Notes: generated by a model from the letters alone, not told the origin. A DNA stretch of 10,321 nt from Chloroflexota bacterium (GCA_016463555.1 JAEMRB010000030.1:1-10321), one strand, 5' to 3'; shown: positions 1 to 6,619, counted from the first letter of the stretch. A program made the numbers and translations.

Positions 1-1452
1 ACGGCGGCGGCACACGGCGGACCGTTCATTGAGTACAAGAAGAACGAGAAGCCGTTCCTTCGCGTGATCGGCAAGCACCGTGATGCCTCGCGCCAGATCC
101 CAACGGCAACGCTGCCGAAGGACTTGGCGAACGCGGCAACCGATGCCTGGGATCGAGCACTCGATCTCGGCACGAAGCACGGCTTCCGCAACGCGCAGGT
201 GTCGGTCTTGGCGCCAACCGGAACGATCGCATTCATGATGGACTGCGACACGACCGGCATTGAGCCAGACATCGCCCTGATCAAGTACAAGAAGCTCGTC
301 GGCGAAGGCTTCCTCAAGATCGTCAACCAGACGGTCCCAGAGGCGCTCGTCAAGCTCGGCTACAACGCCGAGCAGGTCGCCGCGATCCTCAAGTACATCG
401 ACGAGCAGGAGACGATTGAGGGTGCCCCAGGTCTGAAGGACGAGCACCTCTCGGTCTTCGACTGCGCCTTCAAGGCGAAGAATGGCCAGCGCTCCATCCA
501 GTACATGGGCCACGTGCGCATGATGGCGGCGGCGCAGCCGTTCCTCTCCGGCGCAATCTCGAAGACGGTGAACATGCCAGAGGCTGCCACCGCCGAAGAG
601 ATTGAGAGCGTCTACCTGGAAGGGTGGAAGCTTGGCCTCAAGGCGATCGCGATCTATCGCGACGGCTCGAAGCGCTCGCAGCCGCTCAACACCAGCAAGA
701 AGAAGGACGAAGCGGCAATTGCCGAAGTCGCCGCTGCGATCTTGCCTGGTGCCGGTGCAGCGCGACGACGCCTGCCAAAGGAGCGCACGGCAATCACCCA
801 TCGCTTCGAGATCTCCGGCCAGGAGGGGTACCTCACGGTCGGTCTCTACGAGGATGGACAGCCGGGCGAGATCTTCTTGAAGATGGCGAAGGAGGGCTCC
901 ACCGTGAGCGGCCTCGTCGACAGCTTCGCGACCTCGGTCAGCGTGGCACTGCAGTACGGCGTGCCACTCCGTGACCTGGTCAACAAGTTCGCCCACGTGC
1001 GATTTGAGCCAAGCGGATTCACCGGCAACGCCGAGATCCCACTGGCGAAGTCGATCGTGGACTACGTCTTCCGTTACCTCGGAAGCCGCTTCCTGCCAGC
1101 CGGCGATCGCGAGATCCTCGGCCTACAGGAGCGCACCGATGGCGGTCCGGTCCTCGGCGCCCTCCCAACCACGGTTCGCGTGGGTGCGGTGGAGTCGTGC
1201 GGTCCGAACTGCGCCTGCGGCAAGGGCGGCGGCGCAACGGGGTCGGTCTCGGCTCCCGTCGCGATCACAACCCCAGCGCCAGTAGCTGCTCCAGCCGCAC
1301 CTGCGGCAACGGGCGGTGTGCTGGCGGTCGCTGGGCTCGGCTTCCAGAACCAGTCCGATGCACCAGCGTGCATGGAGTGCGGCGCGATCATGGTGCGCAA
1401 TGCAGCCTGCTACAAGTGCATGACCTGCGGTACGACGAGCGGCTGCAGCTGA
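1..1452 (+). CDS. nrdJ: Adenosylcobalamin-dependent (class II) ribonucleotide reductase, C-terminal part (5' end outside window)
   Basis: The frame is open from base 1, so the gene begins upstream; 483 codons remain before TGA. The enzyme reduces ribonucleotides to deoxyribonucleotides using adenosylcobalamin to make the thiyl radical. Seen: the phosphate-binding loop APTGTIAFMMDCDTTGIEPD (about 211-270), typical of class II NrdJ; a stretch at about 780-1080 (ITHRFEISG, then DGQPGEIFLKMAKEG and SVALQYGVPLRDLV) that matches the TSCPD-type domain near the C-terminus of B12-dependent reductases; an Ala/Pro-rich linker (about 1230-1340); and a terminal Cys cluster (Cys codons at 1369, 1378, 1408, 1417, 1426 and 1444) resembling the zinc-ribbon/redox tail that re-reduces the active site. 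The N-terminal radical-site cysteines lie outside the window. A strong terminator follows at 1478-1508, so this is probably the last gene of its transcript. The family assignment is secure. Confidence 0.95.
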   Translation, partial: TAAAHGGPFIEYKKNEKPFLRVIGKHRDASRQIPTATLPKDLANAATDAWDRALDLGTKHGFRNAQVSVLAPTGTIAFMMDCDTTGIEPDIALIKYKKLVGEGFLKIVNQTVPEALVKLGYNAEQVAAILKYIDEQETIEGAPGLKDEHLSVFDCAFKAKNGQRSIQYMGHVRMMAAAQPFLSGAISKTVNMPEAATAEEIESVYLEGWKLGLKAIAIYRDGSKRSQPLNTSKKKDEAAIAEVAAAILPGAGAARRRLPKERTAITHRFEISGQEGYLTVGLYEDGQPGEIFLKMAKEGSTVSGLVDSFATSVSVALQYGVPLRDLVNKFAHVRFEPSGFTGNAEIPLAKSIVDYVFRYLGSRFLPAGDREILGLQERTDGGPVLGALPTTVRVGAVESCGPNCACGKGGGATGSVSAPVAITTPAPVAAPAAPAATGGVLAVAGLGFQNQSDAPACMECGAIMVRNAACYKCMTCGTTSGCS

Positions 1453-1477
1453 TCTAACGCGGAACCTGGTGCAGAGC

Positions 1478-1508
1478 ACGCCCCGGTCGCCTTTGGCGGC
1501 TGGGGCGT
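1478..1508 (+). terminator. Intrinsic terminator after nrdJ
   Basis: Bases 1478-1491 (ACGCCCCGGTCGCC) pair without a bulge to 1495-1508 (GGCGGCTGGGGCGT) around a TTT loop. That gives 14 bp including two G-U pairs. Only a short T-poor tail (TTCTGCT) follows, so it is not a textbook U-tract terminator, but stem strength and position 25 bases after the nrdJ stop support termination. The two G-U pairs are stable only in + strand RNA, which agrees with this direction. Confidence 0.75.
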
Positions 1509-1539
1509 TCTGCTACAACTGAACGGAGAGGAGGCCCCG

Positions 1540-3078
1540 ATGCGCAACGCCAAAGGGAGCCAGGCTCGTCTCGCCATCGCCGCGCTCCTCGTCGTCGCCT
1601 TAGCGACCACTGCTTGTGCGGAGCCGGTCGCCGAATCGCCGAGCCCAACGGCCACCTTCATCCCGAGCGGCACGATCGACTGGCAGAGCTGTCCGGTCGC
1701 CGACCCTGTCACTGGCGGGAACCCAGAACTCCTCTGCGCCACAATCACCGTCCCACGCGACTACCTGACGCCTGATGGGCCGACGATTGACGTTGCCGTG
1801 GCCCTCCTTCCAGCCGCCGACCAGGCGAACAAGGTCGGCCCACTCCTTCTGAACTTTGGTGGCCCTGGCGCATCGGGCATCAACATCCTCGCCGGGTCGG
1901 GTCGTGGCGTGGTGCCAGCCGAGATCGGCAATCGCTTCGACCTCGTCTCGTGGGACCCGCGCGGCGTCCAGCGCAGTGCACCCGTCGAGTGCCTCAGTGA
2001 CTCCGAGATGGATGACTATGCGGCAACGCCGGGTATCACCGATCGGCCGACCGCAGCGGACTGGGCCTCAGCGCTCAACGACGCGCAGTGGTTTGCCGAC
2101 AAGTGCAAGGCTGGCACGGGCGAGATGCTCGCCTACATCGGCACCACCGCTTCAGCACGCGACATGGAGAGCATTCGGATCGGCCTTGGCGTAGCCAAAT
2201 TGGATTATCTCGGCTTCAGTTACGGCACCGCACTCGGCGCGGTCTATGCAACCCTCTTCCCCACCTCAACCGGCCACATGATCCTTGACGGCGCCGTTGA
2301 CATGGCGCCGACCGACGAGTCCGAGTACGGCGAGCAGGGGGTGTCAATCCAGGGCGCGCTCAATCGCCTCTTCGCCTGGTGCGATGCCGATGCCGCCTGC
2401 CCATTTGGCGACGGCTCATCGCGCGCCGCGTTTGATGCGCTGATGAACAACCTCGATGACCAGCCGATTGAACTCGAAGATGGGCGCAAGCTGAACTCTG
2501 TCATCGCCTGGACTGGCGTGCGGATGACGCTCTACAACCGCGACTACTGGGACTACGCCGTGCAGGGGCTCGCAGGGGCGAGCGAGGGCGATGGATATCT
2601 GCTGAACCTCCTCGCCGACGCGTACATGGATCGCGGCGAAGACGGCACGTATAACTCAAACATCATGGAGGCCTTCCCGGCGATCAGCTGTATTGATTCA
2701 CCAACCACGCCATCGATCGCGCGCTACAAGGCAATCTACGAGAAGTTCGTCAGCCAGGCGCCAGACTTCGCCGCAGGTCACGCCTCCAGTGGCCTGCTCT
2801 GCGGCGTATGGCCGTATACGAGTGCCGACCCGCTACCAGCGCTCGTGAATGGAGCTGGCGCTGCGCCGATCTTGGTGGTGGGTACCACTGGGGATCCTGC
2901 GACGCCATACGCCTGGTCGCAGCGCATGGCAGCGCTGCTTGAGAGCGGCTACCTGCTGACCTACGTCGGCGAGGGGCACACCGGCGTTGGCGGCAAGAGC
3001 GCCTGCATCGACGAGGCGGCCATCACCTTCCTTGTGAGCGGCACCCTGCCCCCTGAGAACACGCGCTGCAATGACTGA
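1540..3078 (+). CDS. Secreted lipoprotein alpha/beta-hydrolase, tripeptidyl-aminopeptidase (S33/TAP) family
   Basis: This 512-residue protein begins with a lipoprotein signal peptide: basic start, hydrophobic core at about 11-22, then ATTAC with Cys26 as the lipidation site, followed by a Ser/Pro-rich spacer. It should be anchored outside the membrane. The fold is an alpha/beta hydrolase of the Streptomyces tripeptidyl aminopeptidase/proline iminopeptidase type. NFGGPG is the oxyanion loop (HGGPG in relatives), GFSYG carries nucleophile Ser227, GTTGDPATP carries Asp452 and GEGHTG carries His480. The last ~100 residues match the TAP C-terminal domain (CGVWP, PILVVGTTGDPATP). The probable role is removal of N-terminal peptides from extracellular substrates for nutrition; substrate and exact activity are inferred. 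The start is well supported: ribosome-binding site GGAGAGGAGG at 1525-1534 lies 5 bases from ATG. Its end overlaps the next gene by 8 bases. Confidence 0.9.
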   Translation: MRNAKGSQARLAIAALLVVALATTACAEPVAESPSPTATFIPSGTIDWQSCPVADPVTGGNPELLCATITVPRDYLTPDGPTIDVAVALLPAADQANKVGPLLLNFGGPGASGINILAGSGRGVVPAEIGNRFDLVSWDPRGVQRSAPVECLSDSEMDDYAATPGITDRPTAADWASALNDAQWFADKCKAGTGEMLAYIGTTASARDMESIRIGLGVAKLDYLGFSYGTALGAVYATLFPTSTGHMILDGAVDMAPTDESEYGEQGVSIQGALNRLFAWCDADAACPFGDGSSRAAFDALMNNLDDQPIELEDGRKLNSVIAWTGVRMTLYNRDYWDYAVQGLAGASEGDGYLLNLLADAYMDRGEDGTYNSNIMEAFPAISCIDSPTTPSIARYKAIYEKFVSQAPDFAAGHASSGLLCGVWPYTSADPLPALVNGAGAAPILVVGTTGDPATPYAWSQRMAALLESGYLLTYVGEGHTGVGGKSACIDEAAITFLVSGTLPPENTRCND

Positions 3079-3670
3079 GCGCCTCATCGTGGGCGTCTAC
3101 GGTTCGGCGCGCCTCCCTGACAGTGATCCGCGGTGGGTTGCCGCCTTCGACCTTGGTGCGGCGCTCGCTGAGGCAGGGTTCACGGTTGCCACCGGCGGCT
3201 ACGAGGGGATCATGGGCGCCGCCTCCCGCGGGGCCAAGTCAAAAGGTGGTGAGGTGCTCGGCTACACGGTGACTTCGTGGGATGGCCTAGAAGCGAATGA
3301 GGCGGTCACGCGCCGTGTTGACTCCGCCGACCTCTTCGACCGGCTGCGCCTCTTCTCGGAGGCGGATCTGCTGATCGGTCTGGATGGCGGGATTGGGACC
3401 CTTGCCGAGATCGCCGTTGCCTGGAACCTGCTGCAAGTCAGTGATGCGCGGCCACTCTTGCTCGTCGGCGATGCCTGGGTAGAGCTCGTGGATCTCGTTC
3501 GACGTCGCCTGGTGGTTGGCCCCGCAGACCTCGACGTCGTGCACGTGCTGCCGAGCGGCACCCCCACCAGCATGGTGCTGGCTGAGGCGCGCCTGCTGAT
3601 TGGGGCGCGACTTGGCCTTGGCGCTCCCTGGGAGGCATCGCACCCCGCACCCTCTCCCGCGGAGCGGTAG
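3071..3670 (+). CDS. LOG-family (cytokinin riboside 5'-monophosphate phosphoribohydrolase-like) protein
   Basis: This 199-residue Rossmann-type protein belongs to the LOG / former 'lysine decarboxylase' family, whose characterised members hydrolyse the N-glycosidic bond of nucleoside 5'-monophosphates, releasing base and ribose 5-phosphate. Seen: an N-terminal nucleotide-binding strand GVYGSARL (8-15); TGGYEGIMGAASRGA (41-55), equivalent to the TGGG-x-GLM-x-A stretch of the family; a helix FDRLRLF (89-95) in the place of the conserved MHxRK; and DGGIGTLAE (105-113), the PGGxGTxxE signature with Asp in place of Pro. The key Arg (91 or 93) and Glu113 appear kept. The start overlaps the peptidase gene by 8 bases, which suggests translational coupling. 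Substrate is unknown; nearby thyX suggests nucleotide salvage, but that is context only. Confidence 0.85.
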   Translation: MTERLIVGVYGSARLPDSDPRWVAAFDLGAALAEAGFTVATGGYEGIMGAASRGAKSKGGEVLGYTVTSWDGLEANEAVTRRVDSADLFDRLRLFSEADLLIGLDGGIGTLAEIAVAWNLLQVSDARPLLLVGDAWVELVDLVRRRLVVGPADLDVVHVLPSGTPTSMVLAEARLLIGARLGLGAPWEASHPAPSPAER

Positions 3671-3680
3671 GATCCTCCAG

Positions 3681-3875
3681 ATGTTGAACCAACCCGCCCC
3701 AGCCCCAACGAGTGACGAGAGCATCCCGGTGGCGGTCGCGTCAACGCCCTTGGCAGATATTGATCCGGGCCTGGTGATGACCTGCTGCGCCAATTGCGGC
3801 AAGCAAATGATTGATCGCAAGTGCAAGATGATCTGCGAATGCGGCTACTTCCTCTCCTGCTCGGACTACTACTGA
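3681..3875 (+). CDS. 64-residue Cys-rich zinc-ribbon-like protein, unnamed
   Basis: I do not recognise a named family with certainty. The 64-residue product has a disordered Pro/Ala/Ser N-terminal half and a Cys-rich C-terminal half: Cys at 35, 36, 39, 48, 52, 54 and 60, arranged as CCANCG, then KCKMICECGYFLSCSDYY to the end. This looks like a small rubredoxin/zinc-ribbon knuckle, probably binding one metal ion. Tails ending CGYFLSCSD recur in short uncharacterised bacterial proteins as far as I recall. ATG 3681 was chosen because AGGA (3669-3672, overlapping the TAG of the upstream gene) lies 8 bases before it; the frame is open further upstream to 3600 but that part overlaps the LOG gene and is a shadow. 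thyX follows after one base, so the two are very probably translated together. Function is unknown. Confidence 0.8.
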   Translation: MLNQPAPAPTSDESIPVAVASTPLADIDPGLVMTCCANCGKQMIDRKCKMICECGYFLSCSDYY

Positions 3876-3876
3876 G

Positions 3877-4722
3877 ATGAGCGAGAAGCAGAAGAGCGGG
3901 ATTCCGAAGAACCCTGGTCGTCACGAGCTTGGCATGAAGGCCACGATGCTCTTTCCGAATCGCGAGATTGTCGAACGCTCGTATGTGCCGATCATCTACA
4001 CCGCCTGTCGCACCTGCTACTCCGAACTGCCACCAGAGGAGATCTATCGCCGCGCCGCAGCGGGCGAGATCGACCCAGTGAAGCAGCGGGAGCTGGTCAG
4101 CCGCGTCATTGAGTCGGGTCACGGCAGCACCATTGAGCACATCGTCTTCACCTTTGCCATTACGGGCGTCACCCGAACACTCAGTCACCAACTGGTACGC
4201 CACCGCGCCGGCGTGGCGTTCGATCAGCAGTCGCAACGCTACGTGACCTTCAAGAAGGCGGCGACGATGCTCCCTGGATCTATCGCCGAGGCCGATGAGA
4301 CGGTTCGTGCCCGATTCGAGGAGGCGACCCAGGGTGCACTCGGCCTCTACGGCGACCTCGTGGCGGCAGGCATCCCCGCCGAAGATGCGCGCTTCGTCTT
4401 TCCCAACGCCACGCGTACCAACCTGATCATGACCGTCAACCTGCGTGCCCTCATCCACATGTCGGGGCTACGCCTCTGCACCATGGCGCAGTGGGAGATC
4501 CGCCGCCTCTTCCAGCTCATTCGCCACGAGGTGTTTGCGGTGAGCCCGTTCCTCGGCAGCTTCCTTGCCCCGAAGTGCGTGCCGCTCGGCTACTGCGATG
4601 AGTCGGGAAACAAGGATGGCCACTGCCCAATTCGACCGCACAAGGATGAGGTCCTCGGCGCATGGGCGGCGAAGGCTGCCGAAGCGAAGGTGAAGGGTCG
4701 CGCGCTCCCACTGGCTGAATAA
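3877..4722 (+). CDS. thyX: FAD-dependent thymidylate synthase ThyX
   Basis: The 281-residue product methylates dUMP to dTMP using methylene-tetrahydrofolate, FAD and NADPH. Seen: ACRTCYS (43-49); GHGSTIEH (81-88), the family's 'H-x-S-x-x-EH' segment; the ThyX motif RHR (108-110) continuing to SQRY (119-122), which binds dUMP and FAD; and the C-terminal block TRTNLIMTVNLRAL (179-192) followed by AQWEIR (204-209). Spacing inside the signature is RHR-x8-S, one residue longer than the commonly quoted RHR-x7-S. The C-terminus has three cysteines (234, 240, 250) in CVPLGYC and HCPIRP, a possible metal site. ATG 3877 follows the previous stop by one base and has no clear Shine-Dalgarno sequence, so coupling is likely; Met20 or Met24 are weaker alternatives. 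No thyA is visible here. Identity is secure. Confidence 0.97.
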   Translation: MSEKQKSGIPKNPGRHELGMKATMLFPNREIVERSYVPIIYTACRTCYSELPPEEIYRRAAAGEIDPVKQRELVSRVIESGHGSTIEHIVFTFAITGVTRTLSHQLVRHRAGVAFDQQSQRYVTFKKAATMLPGSIAEADETVRARFEEATQGALGLYGDLVAAGIPAEDARFVFPNATRTNLIMTVNLRALIHMSGLRLCTMAQWEIRRLFQLIRHEVFAVSPFLGSFLAPKCVPLGYCDESGNKDGHCPIRPHKDEVLGAWAAKAAEAKVKGRALPLAE

Positions 4723-4740
4723 GCCGCGAGCCGCCACGCA

Positions 4741-4758
4741 TCTCCCAGATGGGAGAGG
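4741..4758 (+). promoter_or_regulatory. Small hairpin containing the Shine-Dalgarno sequence of the LCP gene
   Basis: TCTCCCAGATGGGAGA (4741-4756) is a perfect 6-bp stem with an AGAT loop. Its 3' arm and the following GG (GGGAGAGG, 4751-4758) form the ribosome-binding site of the downstream gene. The SD ends 9 bases before ATG 4768 but directly abuts ATG 4759, so it decides for the 4768 start. It could partly mask the SD, or serve as a weak stop after thyX; there is no T-run for a true terminator. Confidence 0.5.
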
Positions 4759-4767
4759 ATGGGGGCA

Positions 4768-6276
4768 ATGAAACCTGCCACCGCCTCACGTAATCCCCTG
4801 AAGCGTTCACCCCTACGCGCCGCGCTCTTGACTGCGGCCTTCCCTGGACTCGGTCACCTCGCGCGTGGTGATCGACGTCGCGCCTCACTCTTCGCCGCTC
4901 CGGCACTTGCCATCATCGGGGCGACGCTAGTTCTGCTGCTCCTTGGTGGCACCACGCAACTCTTGATCATCCTCGTGACCCCAGGTGCCCTCCTCCTCCT
5001 GGGGGTGCTCAATCTCCTTCTCGCCGCGTGGCGCCTCGGTGCCCTCGCGCACCTGCTCCGCGGCGCACGGTTGCCGCGACGGGAGCGCGTGCTGGTCGCC
5101 GCTGCAACCCTGCTACTCGTTGTGGCGCCTCACCTCACCGTGGGCCGCTCGCTGATCGCGTTCGATGAGCTCCTGAACGAAACGTTTGCCGACACATCAC
5201 CAACGCCTTCGGCGAGTCTCGATCCCACCGCCACAGGTGCGGGGAGCCCATCCCCAGATGCATCGCCCGTGGCAAGTCCTGGCAGCTCGGTAGGACGCGG
5301 GGGCGGAACTGGCACGCTCCCCTCCCTCACCGTCACGACGCCGTGGGCGCGACCCGGAGAGATCCCGTGGGGTGATGACGGCAAGTTTGATCTGCTCCTG
5401 CTCGGCTCTGATGCGGGCTCAGACCGCTGGAGCCGACGCATGGATGTGATGCTGCTCGTTGAGGTCGATGTCGCCACCGGACGGGTGGCAATGTTTGGCT
5501 TCCCACGAAACATGATGAGAGTGCCGCTCCCCCCTGGTGCGGCGCGCAACGCCAGCCCGTGCGGCTGCTTCCAGAAACTACTCAACGAGGTGTACACCGA
5601 CGCCACCTTCTACTATCCACAGCTCTGGCCCGGCGAGGGGAACATCTCAGGGATCGCCGCGGTCCGCGCAACAATCTCTGAGCTGGCGCAGCGGCCAATC
5701 GATGCGGTTCTGGTCGCCGACCTGTGGGGCGTGATCAAGGTGGTTGATGCGATGGGTGGCATTGACATGAACGTTACGGAGTCGATCTACGACAAGAACT
5801 ATCCGGACCCGGTGCTCGGCTCGATCCAACTGCGTATCGATTCTGGCCAGCAACACCTCAATGGGCGGCTCGCCCTCGCCTACGCCCGAAGTCGCCACCA
5901 AGATTCAGACTACGGCCGCATGCGGCGGCAGCAGGCACTACTGCTGGCGATTCGCGATCAGCTCGGCGCTGCAACCATCTTGAACGCCCCGGCACTTGCT
6001 GCGGCGGCGAAGGGGTACGTGTGGACCGATCTCCCGCGCTCTTCGTTGCCGAATCTCGTTGACCTCTTCTCGCGCGCCGCCACGGCGCAGGTGCGCCTCT
6101 ACCGTTTTGCGCCGAGTGCCTATCCGGCATATCTAGACGCGGCCACGATCGCCAAGATCAGAGGGGTAATTGCGAACGCCTTCCCAGCGTTGCCATCACC
6201 GTCACCAAGCCCATCGGATTCTCCGTCGATGAGTCCTGACGCATCACCGAGCGCGCCAGAGAGCACTGCTCCGTAG
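4768..6276 (+). CDS. LytR-CpsA-Psr (LCP) family cell-wall glycopolymer ligase with multi-pass N-terminus
   Basis: 502 residues from ATG 4768 (505 if ATG 4759 is used; residue numbers here follow the 505 form). LCP proteins transfer undecaprenyl-pyrophosphate-linked glycopolymers onto the cell wall. The N-terminus has a PGLGHLARGDRRRA element (29-42) and hydrophobic helices at about 44-62, 67-89 and 110-125, so three membrane passes rather than the usual one. A Ser/Pro/Thr/Gly-rich extracellular linker (about 146-195) leads into the LCP domain (about 209-440): FDLLLLGSD, RRMDVMLLVEVD, FPRN (248-251), LNEVY, VVDAMGGIDMNV and LNGRLALAYARSRHQDSDYG followed by RMRRQQ. These include the Asp and Arg positions of the active site, but PRN replaces the frequent PRD. 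The tail (480-505) is again Ser/Pro-rich. Often mis-annotated as a transcription regulator; the membrane helices argue against that. It may be co-transcribed with thyX, 45 bases upstream. Confidence 0.9.
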   Translation: MKPATASRNPLKRSPLRAALLTAAFPGLGHLARGDRRRASLFAAPALAIIGATLVLLLLGGTTQLLIILVTPGALLLLGVLNLLLAAWRLGALAHLLRGARLPRRERVLVAAATLLLVVAPHLTVGRSLIAFDELLNETFADTSPTPSASLDPTATGAGSPSPDASPVASPGSSVGRGGGTGTLPSLTVTTPWARPGEIPWGDDGKFDLLLLGSDAGSDRWSRRMDVMLLVEVDVATGRVAMFGFPRNMMRVPLPPGAARNASPCGCFQKLLNEVYTDATFYYPQLWPGEGNISGIAAVRATISELAQRPIDAVLVADLWGVIKVVDAMGGIDMNVTESIYDKNYPDPVLGSIQLRIDSGQQHLNGRLALAYARSRHQDSDYGRMRRQQALLLAIRDQLGAATILNAPALAAAAKGYVWTDLPRSSLPNLVDLFSRAATAQVRLYRFAPSAYPAYLDAATIAKIRGVIANAFPALPSPSPSPSDSPSMSPDASPSAPESTAP

Positions 6277-6301
6277 GGGGAAAGAGTTCACCCGAGAGGC
6301 C

Positions 6302-6368
6302 ATCCGATGTTGGGGGCGACGCTTGCACGCCGATTCCCCTCCGCTGTGAGATCGGATCGAGTCGCCCC
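6302..6368. repeat. Two crossing inverted repeats (pseudoknot-like)
   Basis: ATCCGAT (6302-6308) is complementary to ATCGGAT (6351-6357), 7 bp. GGGGCGAC (6313-6320) is complementary to GTCGCCCC (6361-6368), 8 bp. The two stems interleave instead of nesting, so they form either an H-type pseudoknot or two competing hairpins. The pairs are exact; the fold is inferred. Confidence 0.6.
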
Positions 6369-6409
6369 GGCCGTAAAGCCGAAGCTCCCAGGTGACCCTC
6401 CGCTCCGCC

Positions 6410-6427
6410 GCTACGAGTTGCCTCGCG
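6410..6427. repeat. Imperfect 18-nt direct repeat, copy 1
   Basis: GCTACGAGTTGCCTCGCG matches the copy at 6544-6561 at 16 of 18 positions, including an unbroken GCTACGAGT. The copies start 134 bases apart. This copy can fold as CGAG-TTGC-CTCG (GCAA tetraloop on the opposite strand). Confidence 0.55.
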
Positions 6428-6495
6428 CTTTGGTGGTCATTCACCAGCACCGTCAGTTGCCTGTCGGTTCGATCCCGTCATCGCCACAGTTCGTT

Positions 6496-6536
6496 CCGCC
6501 TGGCCGATTGCTCGGTCGGCGGGTTCACCGCTGGCC
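6496..6536. other. Two mutually exclusive strong hairpins
   Basis: Hairpin A: CCGCC (6496-6500) and GGCCGA (6502-6507) pair with TCGGTC (6512-6517) and GGCGG (6518-6522), with one bulged T and a TTGC loop. Hairpin B: GGTCGGCGG (6514-6522) pairs with CCGCTGGCC (6528-6536) around GTTCA, 9 bp with two G-U pairs on the + strand. Both use 6514-6522, so only one can form at a time, as in attenuators and bistable switches. G-U pairs favour + strand RNA, whereas the GCAA tetraloop would be on the - strand; orientation is undecided. Confidence 0.5.
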
Positions 6537-6543
6537 CCTTCGG

Positions 6544-6561
6544 GCTACGAGTAGCATCGCG
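6544..6561. repeat. Imperfect 18-nt direct repeat, copy 2
   Basis: GCTACGAGTAGCATCGCG is the second copy of the repeat at 6410-6427. The two differences let this copy form its own small hairpin, GCTA-CGAG-TAGC (6544-6555), where copy 1 forms a different one. Confidence 0.55.
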
Positions 6562-6580
6562 GGCAGAGCCTCGTACCAGA

Positions 6581-6606
6581 AGGCACTTATCAACGAAGTA
6601 GTGCTT
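6581..6606. repeat. Inverted repeat AGGCACT / AGTGCTT
   Basis: Bases 6581-6587 pair with 6600-6606 (7 bp including one G-U on the + strand) around a 12-base loop. It is one of the row of hairpins that fill the convergent gap; no T-run follows on either side. Confidence 0.4.
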
Positions 6607-6619
6607 GGCGCTGCGGGAG

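Noticed and set aside
1491..1519. Promoter for the peptidase gene (TTGGCG and TACAAC)
   Set aside because: The spacing is only 15 bases and the -35 lies inside the nrdJ terminator stem; too weak to call, though some promoter is expected here.
3262..4458. Long open frame on the - strand (398 codons)
   Set aside because: It lies antisense to the LOG gene, the small Cys-rich gene and thyX, all with clear family motifs. Its product has no recognisable motif and is rich in Arg/Ser/Gly, as expected for antisense GC-rich shadow frames.
6244..6450. Open frame on the - strand at the start of the gap (68 codons)
   Set aside because: It runs into the LCP coding region, has no Shine-Dalgarno sequence and no motif that I can name.
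6460..6487. tRNA or tmRNA 3' end suggested by GGTTCGATCCC followed by ATCGCCA
   Set aside because: The T-stem has a mismatch, no complementary acceptor 5' strand exists at tRNA distance, only a 5-bp match (GGCGA near 6315) exists further up, and no CCA or tag-peptide frame is seen.
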